Source of the DNA: JAAFHB01 sp038240855
GTDB taxonomy: Bacteria; Bacteroidota; Bacteroidia; Bacteroidales; Prolixibacteraceae
Length of the DNA: 8,077 nucleotides
Direction of reading: 5' to 3'
Assembly: GCA_038240855.1 (NCBI GenBank)
Contig: JBBRGI010000161.1
Location: 1 to 8,077 of the forward strand
Below are positions 7,052 to 8,077 of the stretch, in pieces. A program made the translations under genes and the position numbers. Each line of letters begins with the position of its first letter. Positions within the stretch are counted from its first letter, which is position 1. The notes under the pieces were generated by a model, which was not told the DNA's origin, searched no databases, and saw nothing but the letters and a program-made list of their open reading frames with translations.

Positions 7052-7236
7052 TAAAGTGCGTTGAGAATTTTGATTAATTCGTCTTTAGTTTTACCAAGTG
7101 TAACCTGAAGTTTATCAAACATTTCATCTTTCATACCCTCATCATACAAGAGGTCATTATCTGTTAAAACTGCAAATTTCTGTTTGAGCTTGCCTTTCTG
7201 CTCCTTCCAGTTACCTTTTAATTCAGTTGAGTTCAT
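7051..7236 (-). CDS. CsbD-family small stress-response protein
   Basis: This 61-residue hydrophilic protein matches the CsbD family from end to end: MNSTELKGNWKEQKGKLKQK (1-20), the LTDNDLLYDEGMKDEM core, and KLQVTLGKTKDELIKIL at the end. CsbD was first described as a sigma-B general-stress protein in Bacillus subtilis; its molecular activity is unknown. I chose the ATG at 7234-7236. The frame is open further upstream, to a TTG at 7285-7287, but that would place the start inside the candidate promoter (7271-7307), and the added residues do not fit the family. The gene stands 145 bases before mlaE and after a strong terminator at 7374-7405, so its transcription begins independently of the OmpA-type gene. 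The promoter-like element is shared with two envelope genes in the window, which fits stress control. Confidence 0.9.
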   Translation of the reverse strand: MNSTELKGNWKEQKGKLKQKFAVLTDNDLLYDEGMKDEMFDKLQVTLGKTKDELIKILNAL

Positions 7237-7270
7237 ATCTTTTATTCCAGTATTGAAAAATATTTCACCA

Positions 7271-7307
7271 CAAAGATGAGACTTCAAGTGTTATAATCTG
7301 TTACATA
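7271..7307 (-). promoter_or_regulatory. Candidate promoter for the CsbD-family gene
   Basis: On the minus strand TATGTAAC (7307-7300) is followed after 25 bases by TTTGTG, within CATCTTTG (7278-7271), a 7/8 match to the Bacteroidota -7 consensus TAnnTTTG. The predicted transcript would start near 7265, leaving a leader of about 30 bases before the ATG at 7236. A second TATGTAAC lies exactly 21 bases upstream (7328-7321), two helical turns away, and may be a second protein contact. Confidence 0.5.
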
Positions 7308-7373
7308 ATTACGTGAAAGAGTTACATATTTCACACTTAAAATTATGAATGTCCTAACTTTCGGCGTTGACTG

Positions 7374-7405
7374 AAAAAGGCTGTCTAAACATTCTTAGAC
7401 AGCCT
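7374..7405 (-). terminator. Rho-independent terminator after the OmpA-type porin gene
   Basis: A perfect 11-base inverted repeat, AGGCTGTCTAA (7378-7388) and TTAGACAGCCT (7395-7405), encloses a six-base loop. On the minus strand the stem runs directly into TTTTT (7378-7374). It lies about 43 bases after the stop codon at 7448 and separates this gene from the CsbD-family gene. Confidence 0.92.
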
Positions 7406-7447
7406 GATCTCAGTAAGTGTCAATTAAATGATTGTGATCACTTGTTG

Positions 7448-8077
7448 TTATTCTGTTATCGTACTTTCAGTATGTCGGTTAGCTGCGTGTTCTGCTTCCG
7501 TGCATTTAACTCCGTCAGGACATGGTTTAACCAACTCAGTTTCACCAAATGCCTGGGCATTTACTCTTGAGGCATTGATTCCTTTGGTAGCCAGGTAATC
7601 AATAACCGATTTACCACGTTTTTCCGAAAGTTTCATATTGTAATTTTCAGGACCCCTTGAATCGGTATGCGATTTAATCTGAACATCGACAGTATTATTA
7701 TCATTCATAGCAACGGCTAAGCGATCGAGTTCTGCAGTAGCCTGATTGTCAAGCTCCCACTTATCAAATGCGAAATAGACCTCGTAAACATTACCTATGA
7801 CTGCAGGTTTGACCACAACAACCGGTTCGGGCTTTGGTTCGGGCTTTGGCTCGGGTTTTGGTTCAGGTATCGCCTGGGGTATTGGTTCTACAACCGGGAC
7901 AGGAATTTCATGACCACGCCCAAGTTTAAGTGCCATTCCGGCTCTTACAGTGGTAATATTCCATGATTCTTCCGAACGGGGATCCTGTCCGAAGTAGGGT
8001 TGAAAAGCTACAAACGGGGAGAGTACAAATTGCGTGTGCCTGTTTTGCGAGGAGAGTGGAATATCGTATCCGGCACC
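7448..8077 (-). CDS. OmpA-type outer-membrane porin, C-terminal part (start beyond right edge)
   Basis: The reading frame is open from the right edge to the stop at 7448, giving 209 residues of a longer protein; the ATG at 7934-7936 is internal. The first 55 or so visible residues are the last barrel strands (TQFVLSPFVAFQPYFG, then WNITTVRAGMALKLG). A Pro-rich linker follows with tandem PEPK units (about 70-85). From about residue 96 there is an OmpA peptidoglycan-binding domain: VYFAFDKWELD, SHTDSRG (136-142), KLSEKRGKSVIDYL (149-162) and AFGE (176-179). Asp139 and Arg154 are 15 residues apart, as in the diaminopimelate-binding pair of OmpA. Cys186 and Cys192 (CPDGVKC) may form a disulfide, a pattern seen in Bacteroidota homologues. 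The usual final NRRTE is NRHTE (200-204). It would link the outer membrane to the cell wall. A strong terminator follows. Confidence 0.92.
   Translation of the reverse strand, partial: GAGYDIPLSSQNRHTQFVLSPFVAFQPYFGQDPRSEESWNITTVRAGMALKLGRGHEIPVPVVEPIPQAIPEPKPEPKPEPKPEPVVVVKPAVIGNVYEVYFAFDKWELDNQATAELDRLAVAMNDNNTVDVQIKSHTDSRGPENYNMKLSEKRGKSVIDYLATKGINASRVNAQAFGETELVKPCPDGVKCTEAEHAANRHTESTITE
7824..7869 (-). repeat. 12-base tandem repeat encoding the PEPK linker
   Basis: On the plus strand, GGTTCGGGCTTT occurs twice without change (7824-7835 and 7836-7847), followed by a two-mismatch copy (7848-7859) and a partial fourth. It encodes alternating Pro-Glu-Pro-Lys in the linker between the barrel and the OmpA domain. 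Being a multiple of three bases, copy-number change would alter linker length without shifting the frame. Confidence 0.85.

Noticed and set aside
7237..7287. Upstream extension of the CsbD-family gene to a TTG start
   Set aside because: The extra 17 residues do not resemble the family and the TTG lies inside the candidate promoter; the ATG at 7236 gives a normal CsbD length.
7413..7443. Weak hairpin AAGTG...CACTT around the porin stop region
   Set aside because: It has few pairs and a long loop; the perfect 11-base terminator just downstream explains termination.
7448..7936. Reading the right-edge OmpA gene as a complete 162-residue protein starting at 7936
   Set aside because: The frame stays open to the window edge and encodes barrel-strand sequence before that Met, so the gene is simply cut by the window.

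Overview
The window looks like chromosomal DNA from a member of the Bacteroidota. It is AT-rich, and start codons are preceded by A/T-rich stretches without Shine-Dalgarno sequences. Candidate promoters carry a TTTG-ending -7 element of the Bacteroidota kind, and outer-membrane and OmpA-type proteins dominate. Every gene I can support lies on the minus strand, so transcription runs from high to low coordinates. No RNA gene, mobile element, CRISPR array or phage feature was seen, and no gene-free stretch exceeds 300 bases.

In transcription order: (1) 7448-8077, the C-terminal part of an OmpA-type porin with a (PEPK)n linker, its start beyond the right edge, closed by a strong terminator at 7374-7405. 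(2) 7051-7236, a small CsbD-family stress protein with its own candidate promoter. (3) 1339-6905, a compact run of five genes: mlaE (permease), mlaF (ATPase, overlapping mlaE by 4 bases), mlaD (MCE substrate-binding protein), a 617-residue POTRA plus beta-barrel protein of the Omp85/TamA kind, and a YihY/BrkB-family inner-membrane protein. (4) 467-1264, a lipoprotein with a coiled coil and an OmpA/MotB-like peptidoglycan-binding domain, followed by a terminator at 401-430. (5) 1-247, the N-terminus of a secreted outer-membrane protein running off the left edge.

The genes share an envelope theme. MlaE, MlaF and MlaD form the core of an inner-membrane phospholipid transporter. The Omp85-like protein downstream is a candidate outer-membrane partner, and the two OmpA-domain proteins would tie the outer membrane to peptidoglycan. 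No MlaC (periplasmic carrier), MlaA or MlaB (STAS) homologue is encoded here.

The two observations most worth following are the Mla/Omp85-like/YihY gene cluster as a possible lipid-trafficking unit, and a bipartite promoter-like element (TGTAAC, then 24-25 bases from the end of that motif to TTTGT) at matching positions before three separate envelope or stress genes. MlaD also carries an internal 73-residue-period duplication.
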